From assembly GCA_023404705.1 (NCBI GenBank), contig JAEYAU010000033.1, positions 1-30,903 on the forward strand: DNA of 30,903 nt, in the 5' to 3' direction. Of this stretch, positions 7,654 to 14,862 are shown in pieces (positions within the stretch are counted from its first letter, which is position 1; each line of letters begins with the position of its first letter). The stretch comes from Pseudomonadota bacterium. GTDB taxonomy: Bacteria > Pseudomonadota > Alphaproteobacteria > Rhizobiales > Xanthobacteraceae. A program made the translations under genes and the position numbers. The notes under the pieces are model-generated. The model was not told the origin of the DNA and did no database searches. It worked only from the letters and a program-made list of their open reading frames with translations.

Positions 7654-8859
7654 TCAGAACCCGCCGATGTCGATGCTGTCCGCAAAGCCTTCGCCGATCG
7701 CGCTCGCCATCGCGCCCTGTCCAACGGTGGCCTCCACCGCCGCCAGATTGTGGACCGTCGCGGACTCCGCAAGGCGCGCCCAGAGATCGCGCGTGAGATA
7801 GATACGCATGATGGCGCCGGCGCAGAGCGCGAGCAGCAGATAGCCGAGGCCGAGCCCGATCAGCACGGGAATCGTTTGTGCTGCGACCGCGGCTTTCGTG
7901 GGGAAATCGAGGCTCGAAGAGTCCATCAACGCCGCGCCCATGATCACACCTGTGACCCAGGTGCCGAGAAGGAAGATCAGCAGCACACTCCAGCCGATCA
8001 CCTTCCAATAGAGATCGATCAGCGCGCCGCGGCTCAGATTGGACTCGAAGGCAACCTCACCGAAGCGGATTCCCGAGACCCACCAGCCCCATTCGGTGGC
8101 CTTGTAGGCCGCGTAAAGGAAGGGAAGGACGCCGATAATGATGAAGGGAGCCGCGATTGCGCCAGGACCCGTGAGGCCGAGCAGACCCACGAGGACGATG
8201 GTCGCGACGCCGCCGAGCCAGATCACCCAGACCCGCTTGAACAGGCCCCAGCCGGTGCCCTCGAAGCGGCCCTGGAGGCTGCCGTAGGCGGTGTGGCGCA
8301 TCTTGTAACGCTCGAGCGAGGCTTGGCGCCACGGCAGCAGCAGGCCGAGGGTGAACATCATCGCAAGGGTCCAGAGGCAGAACCGGCCAACATAGGCGAG
8401 GCCCGAGCCGCCCATGCCGAAGCGCACGCCGCGCCACACCGTGCGCGTCACGCGGTAACGGCGCGCCCGATAGAGAGCGAACTGCGCGAACAGATAGAAG
8501 AAGAGGAACAGCGGCGCGCTGGCCCAGGTCTGCATTCGCTCGGCTTCGATGCCGACCCAGAAATACGCGACATAGATCGGCAGCAGGATCGCCAGCGCGA
8601 ACAGGAAGCCGATCAGCAGCTCCTTGGGCTTGCCGGTGTATTCGAGGCCGTCGCCGTCGACGACCGTGTGCGACCACAGATGACGCCGCATGTCGGTCGC
8701 GAGCCAGAAGCGATAGAAGCCAAAGGTGACCAGCTCCAGCATGGCGCCGCGCAGCACCAGCCTGCGGAAGTCCGGGCGGGCGCCCGTGAATTCCACAGCG
8801 TGCAGCGAGGGATAAGGCGAAATGGCGGGAGCGGACGTGAAATGCGCGACGTCGTTCAT
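7654..8859 (-). CDS. DUF898 (YjgN-like) integral membrane protein, first paralogue
   Basis: This 401-residue protein opens with MNDVAHFTSAPA, then FTGARPDFRRLVLRGAMLEL and VTFGFYRFWLATDMRRHLW, the DUF898 signature. Several membrane segments follow, then LPWRQASLERYKMRHTAYGS and EWGWWVSGIRFGEVAFES, and the tail SAIGEGFADSIDIGGF. It is clearly paralogous to the protein at 5183-6361 over the whole length, including the tail (SAVGEGFGDSFELSGF there). It leads the minus-strand unit and is coupled to the M48 peptidase gene by a 1-bp gap. DUF898 function is unknown; partnership with the peptidase is inferred from gene order. Confidence 0.87.
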   Translation of the reverse strand: MNDVAHFTSAPAISPYPSLHAVEFTGARPDFRRLVLRGAMLELVTFGFYRFWLATDMRRHLWSHTVVDGDGLEYTGKPKELLIGFLFALAILLPIYVAYFWVGIEAERMQTWASAPLFLFFYLFAQFALYRARRYRVTRTVWRGVRFGMGGSGLAYVGRFCLWTLAMMFTLGLLLPWRQASLERYKMRHTAYGSLQGRFEGTGWGLFKRVWVIWLGGVATIVLVGLLGLTGPGAIAAPFIIIGVLPFLYAAYKATEWGWWVSGIRFGEVAFESNLSRGALIDLYWKVIGWSVLLIFLLGTWVTGVIMGAALMDSSSLDFPTKAAVAAQTIPVLIGLGLGYLLLALCAGAIMRIYLTRDLWARLAESATVHNLAAVEATVGQGAMASAIGEGFADSIDIGGF

Positions 8860-8913
8860 GGCGTGCAGCCCGAGGTTCCGTTAGTGCGTTTTTGCAGCCC
8901 GGCAGCCGGTATC

Positions 8914-8945
8914 ATTTTAGGTAACATACTGCACCGCAGGGTTAC
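8914..8945 (-). promoter_or_regulatory. Candidate promoter and dyad upstream of the DUF898-M48-DUF898 unit
   Basis: On the minus strand TAAAAT (8914-8919) is a good -10 hexamer about 55 bp before the DUF898 start. No -35 element is recognisable. In its place is a nested inverted repeat, GTAAC (8921-8925) / GTTAC (8941-8945) enclosing CTGC/GCAG, suggesting activator binding. This is inference from pattern only. Confidence 0.4.
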
Positions 8946-9044
8946 ATCCGAATTTGTTCGGACCTCCTGCGTGTCGTGCAGGATGCCCCGATTTGTCGCG
9001 CGAAGGCTCGCCAAGGTTCGGCGGAGAAAAGCGGCGGGTGGGCT

Positions 9045-9455
9045 TCAGTCGTGCAGCCGCAGGCCCTTGAGTGCACGATCGACCTGGTTCTTCGGGCCTT
9101 CGACTGCGAAGCCCGCGAGGCTGAGCGCCTCGGTCGGCACGGCCGCGACCGCGGCACGGTTGGCGGCATCGTGGCCGGTCGCGAACAACTCGTCGGTGAA
9201 AACCGCGAGCCAGAGGCCGCGCGCACAGGCGGCATCGAAGGCCGCGCGCAGCGCGTCTCCCGCGCCCGTGAGCACCAGCACGGGCTGGCCGAACATGGCG
9301 GCATAATCGCGGCCCGCGCCATCGCGATAGGGCTCGCCGATGGTGCCGGGCCGCCCGGCCGCGATCCCGCTCGACAGGAATGCCGTCATGTTTAGCTTTT
9401 GCCAGGTGGGAAGGTCGTCACGGACCACGACCGCGATCTTGTTGTCGAAGCGCAT
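9045..9455 (-). CDS. DUF2000 family protein
   Basis: A 136-residue protein beginning MRFDNKIAVVVRDDLPTWQK, followed by LNMTAFLSSGIA and ending in a segment with AVEGPKNQVDRALKGLRLHD. This matches DUF2000 (PF09391), a small family structurally related to peptidyl-tRNA hydrolase II but with no established reaction. The start at 9455 has AGGAT about 7 bp upstream on its strand; an ATG three codons earlier (9464) is possible but would overlap that site. It diverges from the PDZ protein gene at 9576. 185 bp separate its end from the start of the DUF898 gene on the same strand, and that gap holds a separate candidate promoter. Confidence 0.75.
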   Translation of the reverse strand: MRFDNKIAVVVRDDLPTWQKLNMTAFLSSGIAAGRPGTIGEPYRDGAGRDYAAMFGQPVLVLTGAGDALRAAFDAACARGLWLAVFTDELFATGHDAANRAAVAAVPTEALSLAGFAVEGPKNQVDRALKGLRLHD

Positions 9456-9575
9456 TTTTTGCATCCTGTGAGCCGGGGCGCTGATCATCGCGCCGCAGCC
9501 TGTGGCGTCTTGTACGCTTGTGCGGCCGCGGCTGCCTTGGGCTGCTGAGACGCTGCGGACAAGAAGGAGATCCCG

Positions 9576-10553
9576 ATGTCGTCGTTGAGCGACTGGAAGG
9601 TGCCGTTGGCGGTGCAGCCGAATCCCGGGGACTACGCCTACGACCTTCAGCGTGCGCTCAATGCGGTGGTCGGGATCCACACGATCATCCCGGCCGATGC
9701 CTTCACGGCCGAGACGCTCGGCACCGAGCGCGCCGGCAATGGCGTCCTGATCAACGAGACGGGCCTCGTCCTCACGATCGGTTATCTGATCACGGAGGCC
9801 GAGACCGTGTGGCTGCACTTGCCGGACGGAAATGCGGTGCCGGGCCATGTGCTCGGCTACGACCAGGCGACCGGCTTCGGCCTCGTGCAGGCGCTGGCGC
9901 GACTCGATCTGCCGGCGCTGCGGCTCGGGCAATCGAGCGCGGTGCCGGTGGGCGAGAAGGTGGTGGTCGCGGGCGCGGGCGGACGGGCGCGCTCGGTCGC
10001 GGCGACGATCGTCACCAAGCAGGAATTCGCGGGCTACTGGGAATACGTGCTCGACGAGGCGATCTTCACGGGGCCGGCGCATCCGAACTGGGGCGGCACG
10101 GCGGTGATCGGCCCGAAGGGCGAGCTGATCGGCATCGGATCGCTGCAGCTGCAGCAGGCGCGCGACAACGGGCCGGGCGAGCATCTGAACATGGTGGTGC
10201 CGATCGATCTGCTGCAGCCGATCCTCAATGACCTGCAGACGCTCGGGCGACCGAACCGGCCGCCGCGGCCCTGGCTCGGCTTCTACGTCACCGAGGTCGA
10301 GGACAAGGCCGTGATCGTCGGACTCGCGACGGGCGGGCCGGCGCAGAAGGCGAAGCTGCAGACCGGCGACGTCGTGCTTTCGGTCGCAGGAAAGCCGGTG
10401 AGCGATCTCGTCGGGCTGTTCCGCGGCATCTGGTCGCTCGGCGAGGCCGGTGTCGAGGTGCCGCTCTCGGTCTTCCGCGACGGACGCACCTTCGAGGTGC
10501 GCGTCGCCTCGAGCGATCGCAATCGCTTCCTGAAATCGCCAAGTCTCCATTAG
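9576..10553 (+). CDS. HtrA/DegP-like trypsin-fold protein with PDZ domain, catalytic triad absent
   Basis: The 325-residue protein aligns by pattern with S1C proteases: a protease-like region (about 28-215) and one PDZ domain (about 233-315, LGFYVTEVEDKAVIVGLATG then GPAQKAKLQTGDVVLSVAGK). All three catalytic positions appear replaced. Where HtrA has TNNHVV this protein has TIGYLI (Tyr70 for His). The D-I-A Asp site reads ATGFGLV (Gly100 for Asp), and GNSGGPL is PNWGGTA (Trp172 for Ser). No signal peptide is evident, which is unusual for an HtrA relative and suggests a cytoplasmic location. A strong ribosome site (AGAAGGAG) precedes the ATG. A non-proteolytic peptide-binding or scaffold role is the best inference. 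Confidence 0.8.
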   Translation: MSSLSDWKVPLAVQPNPGDYAYDLQRALNAVVGIHTIIPADAFTAETLGTERAGNGVLINETGLVLTIGYLITEAETVWLHLPDGNAVPGHVLGYDQATGFGLVQALARLDLPALRLGQSSAVPVGEKVVVAGAGGRARSVAATIVTKQEFAGYWEYVLDEAIFTGPAHPNWGGTAVIGPKGELIGIGSLQLQQARDNGPGEHLNMVVPIDLLQPILNDLQTLGRPNRPPRPWLGFYVTEVEDKAVIVGLATGGPAQKAKLQTGDVVLSVAGKPVSDLVGLFRGIWSLGEAGVEVPLSVFRDGRTFEVRVASSDRNRFLKSPSLH

Positions 10554-10652
10554 CGTCTGCATTAACGATTTGGTTCGCGTGCTGATGCGGGTTGCCTCGC
10601 GCTTCCGCGCTGCGAAACCGTCCTCATCTGGTGACGGCCGAGTGGGCAAGGC

Positions 10653-10695
10653 TTGACCCTCGGGACGGGGTCATTTCATATGCAACAATATGAAA
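10653..10695 (+). promoter_or_regulatory. Candidate promoter/operator of the transporter-ligase unit
   Basis: Two adjacent inverted repeats sit in the 223-bp gap before the acyl-CoA synthetase gene. TGACCC (10654-10659) N8 GGGTCA (10668-10673) is followed at once by TTTCATAT (10674-10681) N6 ATATGAAA (10688-10695). TTGACC (10653-10658) could be a -35 box with a poor -10 (TCATAT, 10676-10681) at 17-bp spacing, so the second repeat would overlap the -10. The AT-rich dyad is conspicuous in such GC-rich DNA and resembles TetR/MarR-type operators in layout. No regulator gene is adjacent. Confidence 0.5.
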
Positions 10696-10776
10696 AGCGC
10701 GCCGGACCAACCGGCGGCCGGAGAGGAACGCCGCGTGGGCCTGACCCGCGCGTGAAGCATCGGAGGGGACGGCGTC

Positions 10777-12753
10777 GTGGGAGAGAACCCCGCCGCTCGC
10801 GAGAATACGTTTCCCAAACTGCTGGTCCGCAATGCCGAGAGGTTTGGGACCCGCACCGCGGTCCGCCACAAGGACCTCGGCATCTGGCAGTCCTGGACCT
10901 GGGCGCAGGTGCTGGACGAGGTGCGTTCCTTCTCGGTCGGTCTCGCGGAGCTCGGCCTCAAGCGCGGCGACAAGTTCGCGGTGATCGGTGCGAACCGGCC
11001 GCGGCTCTACTGGGCGATGTGCGCCGGCCAGGCGCTCGGCGCGGTCCCGATTCCGATCTATGCGGATTCGGTCGCCGACGAGATGGCCTATGTGCTCGAG
11101 CACGCCGAGGTGAAGATCGCGGTGGTCGAGGACCAGGAGCAGGTCGACAAGGTGCTCTCGGTCTCGGACCGGCTCTCGACGCTCGGCGCTCTGGTCTATG
11201 ACGAGCCGCGCGGCCTACGCGATTACGATCGCGAGCGGATGATCTGGATCTCCGACCTGCAGAAGCGCGGCCGCGACAAACTCGCAAGCGATACGAAAGC
11301 GCTTTCGGAGTGGGAGGCTTCGATCGCGGCCGGCAAGGGCGATGACCTCGCTGTGATCCTCTACACCTCGGGCACCACGGGCCGCCCCAAGGGCGTGATG
11401 CTGACCTACGACAACCTCATCGTCTCGGCGCAGAACGGCAACCTGTTCGACGACCTCAATGAGAGCGAGGAGGTGATCGCCTATCTGCCGCTCGCCTGGG
11501 TGGGCGACCACATCTTCTCCTACGCGCAGTCCTATGTCGCGGGCTTCTGCGTGAATTGCCCGGAGGCGGGCGAGACCGTGGTGGAGGACCGGCGCGAGAT
11601 CGGCACCACCTACGCGTTCGCGCCGCCGCGCATCTACGAGAACCTGCTCACCCTCACCATGGTGCGCATGGAGGACGCGAGCGCGCTCAAGCGCCGCGTA
11701 TTCCACTACTTCATCAATCACGCGCGTAAATGGGGCGAGAAGGTCCTCAACCGGGAGAAGGTGCCGCTGTCGGCGCGGCTGATCTACTGGCTGGGCGAGG
11801 TGCTGGTCTACGGACCGCTGAAGAACCGCTACGGCCTCTCGCGCATCCGCGTCGCCTACACGGCCGGTGAGGCGATCGGGCCCGAGATCTTCCGCTTCTA
11901 TCGCGCGCTCGGCGTCAACCTGAAACAGCTCTATGGGCAGACCGAGGCCTCGGTCTACATCACGGCGCAGCCGGACGGCGAGATCTTCGCCGATACGGTC
12001 GGCAAGCCGAACATCGACGTGGACGTGAAGATCGCGGAGAACGGCGAGGTGCTGTTCCGCTCGCCCGGCGTGTTCATCGGCTATTACAAGGATCCCGAGA
12101 AGACCGCCGAGGTGAAGACGCCAGACGGCTTCGTGCGCACCGGCGATGCCGGCTTCTTCGATCCGAAGACCGGGCATCTCAAGATCATCGACCGCGCCAA
12201 GGATGTCGGCCGGCTCAAGGACGGCACGCTGTTCGCGCCGAAATACATCGAGAACAAGCTCAAATTCTATCCCAACATCAAGGAAGCTGTGGCCTTCGGC
12301 GACGGCCGCGACCAGGTCTGCGCGATGCTCAATATCGACCTCGTCGCGGTCGGCAGCTGGGCCGAGCGCAACAACGTCGTCTATGCATCCTATCAGGAGC
12401 TCGCGCAGCATCCGCGCGTCTACGAGATGCTGGCGCAGCACGTCGACGAGGTGAACCGCTCGCTGGTCGAGGAAGGCGTGATGGCGGGTGCGCAGATCCG
12501 ACGCTTCCTTATCCTGCACAAGGAGCTCGATGCCGATGACGGCGAGCTCACGCGCACCATGAAGGTGCGTCGCGGGCTGATCGGCGAGCGCTACGCGCCG
12601 CTCGTCGCTGCGCTCTATGACGGCTCCAAGGAGGCCGACATCTCGACGCAAGTCACGTTCGAGGACGGCCGCAAGGGCGTGATCGCGGCGCGGGTGAAGA
12701 TCCGCGACATGCAGGCCTATCCGGCGCCGGCCGCCCTGGAGAAAGCCGCATGA
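10777..12753 (+). CDS. Long-chain-type AMP-forming acyl-CoA synthetase
   Basis: This 658-residue ligase activates a carboxylic acid to acyl-adenylate and then acyl-CoA. Motifs seen are the ATP-binding loop YTSGTTGRPKG (196-206), YGQTE (386-390), the fatty-acyl signature DGFVRTGD (450-457) and, near the end, GELTRTMKVRR, whose Lys596 is the expected adenylation lysine. The length and the GELT-x-T-x-K ending fit the long-chain acyl-CoA synthetase branch rather than short-chain enzymes. The start is a GTG with GGAGGGG about 10 bp upstream. Its stop overlaps the LivG start (ATGA), so the two are translationally coupled. The link to an importer suggests it activates the imported acid; the substrate cannot be read from sequence. 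Confidence 0.9.
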   Translation: MGENPAARENTFPKLLVRNAERFGTRTAVRHKDLGIWQSWTWAQVLDEVRSFSVGLAELGLKRGDKFAVIGANRPRLYWAMCAGQALGAVPIPIYADSVADEMAYVLEHAEVKIAVVEDQEQVDKVLSVSDRLSTLGALVYDEPRGLRDYDRERMIWISDLQKRGRDKLASDTKALSEWEASIAAGKGDDLAVILYTSGTTGRPKGVMLTYDNLIVSAQNGNLFDDLNESEEVIAYLPLAWVGDHIFSYAQSYVAGFCVNCPEAGETVVEDRREIGTTYAFAPPRIYENLLTLTMVRMEDASALKRRVFHYFINHARKWGEKVLNREKVPLSARLIYWLGEVLVYGPLKNRYGLSRIRVAYTAGEAIGPEIFRFYRALGVNLKQLYGQTEASVYITAQPDGEIFADTVGKPNIDVDVKIAENGEVLFRSPGVFIGYYKDPEKTAEVKTPDGFVRTGDAGFFDPKTGHLKIIDRAKDVGRLKDGTLFAPKYIENKLKFYPNIKEAVAFGDGRDQVCAMLNIDLVAVGSWAERNNVVYASYQELAQHPRVYEMLAQHVDEVNRSLVEEGVMAGAQIRRFLILHKELDADDGELTRTMKVRRGLIGERYAPLVAALYDGSKEADISTQVTFEDGRKGVIAARVKIRDMQAYPAPAALEKAA

Positions 12754-13547
12754 GGGCGCCGACCACCGATATCGCGGCCGGCGAAATCCTGCTCTCGGTG
12801 GAGAATGTCTCGTTGTCGTTCGGCGGCGTGCGCGCCATCGCGGACGTCTCGTTCGACATCCGCAAGGGCGAGATCCGCGCCATCATCGGCCCGAACGGCG
12901 CCGGCAAGACCTCGATGCTCAACGTCATCAACGGCTTCTACACGCCGCAGACGGGCCGCATCACGTTCCGCGGCGAGACGCGCGCCAAGATGCGGCCCTA
13001 CGAAGCCGCCCGCGGCGGCATCGCGCGCACCTTCCAGAACGTCGCGCTGTTCCGCGGCATGACGGCGCTCGACAACATCATGGCGGGCCGCACGCTGAAG
13101 ATGAACCGCGGCTTCTTCTGGCAGCTGCTGCGCCACGGGCCCGCGATGGACGAGGAGGTCGCGCATCGCCGCCGCGTCGAGGAGATCATCGATTTCCTCG
13201 AGATCAAGCACATCCGCCGCGTGCCGGTCGGCAAGCTCCCCTATGGTCTGCAGAAGCGCGTCGAGCTCGGCCGCGCACTCGCGATGGAGCCGGACCTGCT
13301 GCTGCTCGACGAGCCGATGGCCGGCATGAACCTCGAGGAGAAGGAGGACATGTCCCGTTTCGTGCTCGACGTGAACAACCACTACGGCACGACGATCGCG
13401 CTGATCGAGCACGATATGGGCGTCGTCATGGACCTCTCGGACCGCGTCGTCGTGCTCGACTACGGCCGCAAGATCGCCGATGGCACCCCCGAAGAGGTGC
13501 GCAAGGACCAGGGCGTGATCGACGCCTATCTCGGCGTGGCGCATTGA
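12750..13547 (+). CDS. livG: LivG-type ABC transporter ATP-binding protein
   Basis: A 265-residue ATPase of the branched-chain amino acid (HAAT) importer family. Walker A is GPNGAGKTS (47-55), the Q loop lies in IARTFQNVALF (91-101), the signature is the divergent LPYGLQKR (163-170) and Walker B is LLLLDEP (183-189). The LivG subgroup is supported by TFQNVALFRGMTALDNI and by the family-typical C-terminal ending that specifies a DAYLG sequence (DAYLGVAH). It overlaps the synthetase stop by 4 bp. In the complex it pairs with LivF (17434-18282) on the cytoplasmic face of LivH/LivM. The name denotes the family; the substrate need not be an amino acid. Confidence 0.92.
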   Translation: MRAPTTDIAAGEILLSVENVSLSFGGVRAIADVSFDIRKGEIRAIIGPNGAGKTSMLNVINGFYTPQTGRITFRGETRAKMRPYEAARGGIARTFQNVALFRGMTALDNIMAGRTLKMNRGFFWQLLRHGPAMDEEVAHRRRVEEIIDFLEIKHIRRVPVGKLPYGLQKRVELGRALAMEPDLLLLDEPMAGMNLEEKEDMSRFVLDVNNHYGTTIALIEHDMGVVMDLSDRVVVLDYGRKIADGTPEEVRKDQGVIDAYLGVAH

Positions 13548-13598
13548 GGGGCTGACTTGATGTTCAACCGCATGCAGAGAGACTTGCTCCGCGCGGCT

Positions 13599-13697
13599 CC
13601 CTCCCCCCTTGCGGGGGAGGGCTGGGGAGGGGGTCTTGCGGCATACTCAGAGCTCGGGGAGGCCCCCTCCCTAACCCTCCCCCGCAAGGGGGGAGGG
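13599..13697. repeat. G/C-rich palindromic intergenic repeat (REP/BIME-like) inside the operon
   Basis: Two arms of about 35 bp, 13599-13633 and 13663-13697, are inverted copies with only two mismatches, separated by about 29 bp. Each arm also folds on itself (CCCTCCCCC, short loop, GGGGGAGGG). This composition is common between genes in Rhizobiales genomes. It fills most of the 201-bp gap between livG and livH and would form a large stem-loop in the transcript, with a likely effect on mRNA stability or on expression of the permeases relative to the upstream genes. Confidence 0.8.
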
Positions 13698-13748
13698 AAC
13701 ATGCCGAGTTCGCCGAGCGCTCGGTCGCTCCCACTGGGAGCCGCGTAG

Positions 13749-14861
13749 ATGGACATCCTCTACAAGATCCTGATCGATCCGTTCGTGCAGATGGGGCAGG
13801 CGCCGGATCTGCTGGTGCAGACGCTGTGGGAAGGCCTGGTCGGCGGCGTGCTCTATTCGCTGATCGCGCTCGGCTTCGTGCTGATCTTCAAGGCCTCGGG
13901 CGTGTTCAACTTCGCGCAGGGCATCATGGTGGTGTTCGCGGCGCTCACCCTGGTCGGCCTGCACGAGAAGGGCATCTCGCCGGCGCTCAGCATCGCCATC
14001 ATCGCGGCGGGTCTCGCGCTGCTCGCGTGGCGCTTCTTCGGCCGCAACAAGGAGGCGGCGCCGAGGCCGTGGGTCGGAATAGCGGTGCTGGCCTTTGGCA
14101 TCTTCGCCTTCGCGCTGCTCAACCGCGATATCCCGGCGCTGCTCGCGCTGGTCATCACGGTCGGAGTCATGTTCGTCCTCGCGCTCACCATCGAGAAGGT
14201 GGTGCTGCGCCCGCTGATCAATCAGCCCGACATCATCCTGTTCATGGCGACCTTTGGGCTGACCTATTTCCTGATCGGCTTCGGCGAGTTCGTGTTCGGC
14301 GGCGATCCCAAGGTGATGCCGGCCGAAGGGCTCGGGCTTTCCAAGGGCACGCTCGACTTCAAGATCCTGGGCGGGCTCGTCAGCGTGCAGAAGATCGACG
14401 TCGCGGCCGCCGTGATCGCCTCGCTGATGGTGATCGGGCTCGGCGTGTTCTTCTCCAAGACGCGCATCGGCCGCGCGTTGCGCGCCGTTGCGGACAGCCA
14501 TCAGGCCGCGCTCTCGGTCGGCATCTCGCTCGAGCAGATCTGGGTGATCGTGTGGTTCGCGGCCGGGCTGGTTGCGCTCGTCACCGGCATCATGTGGGGC
14601 GCGCGCTCGGACGTGAGCTTCGCGCTCGACGTGATCGCGCTGAAAGCGCTGCCGGTGCTCATCCTCGGCGGCTTCACGTCGATCCCGGGCGCGATCGTCG
14701 GCGGGCTGATCATCGGCACCGGCGAGAAGCTCTGGGAATTCTACTGGGGGCCGCTGATGGGCGGCGGCACCGACAGCTGGTTCGCCTATGTGATCGCCCT
14801 CATCTTCCTGCTGTTCCGGCCGCAGGGCCTGTTCGGCGAGCGGATCATCGAGCGGGTGTGA
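13749..14861 (+). CDS. livH: LivH-type ABC transporter permease
   Basis: A 370-residue polytopic permease of the HAAT family. The N-terminal part has QTLWEGLVGGVLYSLIALGF and GVFNFAQGIMVVFAAL, the conserved LivH opening, and later VISPEQ-like coupling sequence is represented by GISLEQIWVIVWFAAGLVAL and PVLILGGFTSIPGAIVGGLI. It is longer than E. coli LivH (308 residues); the extra length is a segment after the third helix that carries FFGRNKEAAPRPWVG and two further hydrophobic stretches (about residues 95-150). GGGAG about 8 bp upstream supports the ATG. It sits 2 bp from livM (TGA-G-ATG), indicating one transcript. Confidence 0.92.
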   Translation: MDILYKILIDPFVQMGQAPDLLVQTLWEGLVGGVLYSLIALGFVLIFKASGVFNFAQGIMVVFAALTLVGLHEKGISPALSIAIIAAGLALLAWRFFGRNKEAAPRPWVGIAVLAFGIFAFALLNRDIPALLALVITVGVMFVLALTIEKVVLRPLINQPDIILFMATFGLTYFLIGFGEFVFGGDPKVMPAEGLGLSKGTLDFKILGGLVSVQKIDVAAAVIASLMVIGLGVFFSKTRIGRALRAVADSHQAALSVGISLEQIWVIVWFAAGLVALVTGIMWGARSDVSFALDVIALKALPVLILGGFTSIPGAIVGGLIIGTGEKLWEFYWGPLMGGGTDSWFAYVIALIFLLFRPQGLFGERIIERV

Positions 14862-14862
14862 G

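Noticed and set aside
7750..9306. 518-codon plus-strand frame over the first DUF898 gene and the DUF2000 gene
   Set aside because: Crosses two well-supported minus-strand genes and their promoter gap; composition is that of an antisense shadow.
11215..12651. 478-codon minus-strand frame opposite the acyl-CoA synthetase gene
   Set aside because: Antisense shadow of a motif-complete enzyme.
13599..13697. The palindromic pair considered as a CRISPR or a transposon end
   Set aside because: Only two inverted arms, no regular spacers and no transposase; it fits an intergenic palindromic repeat.
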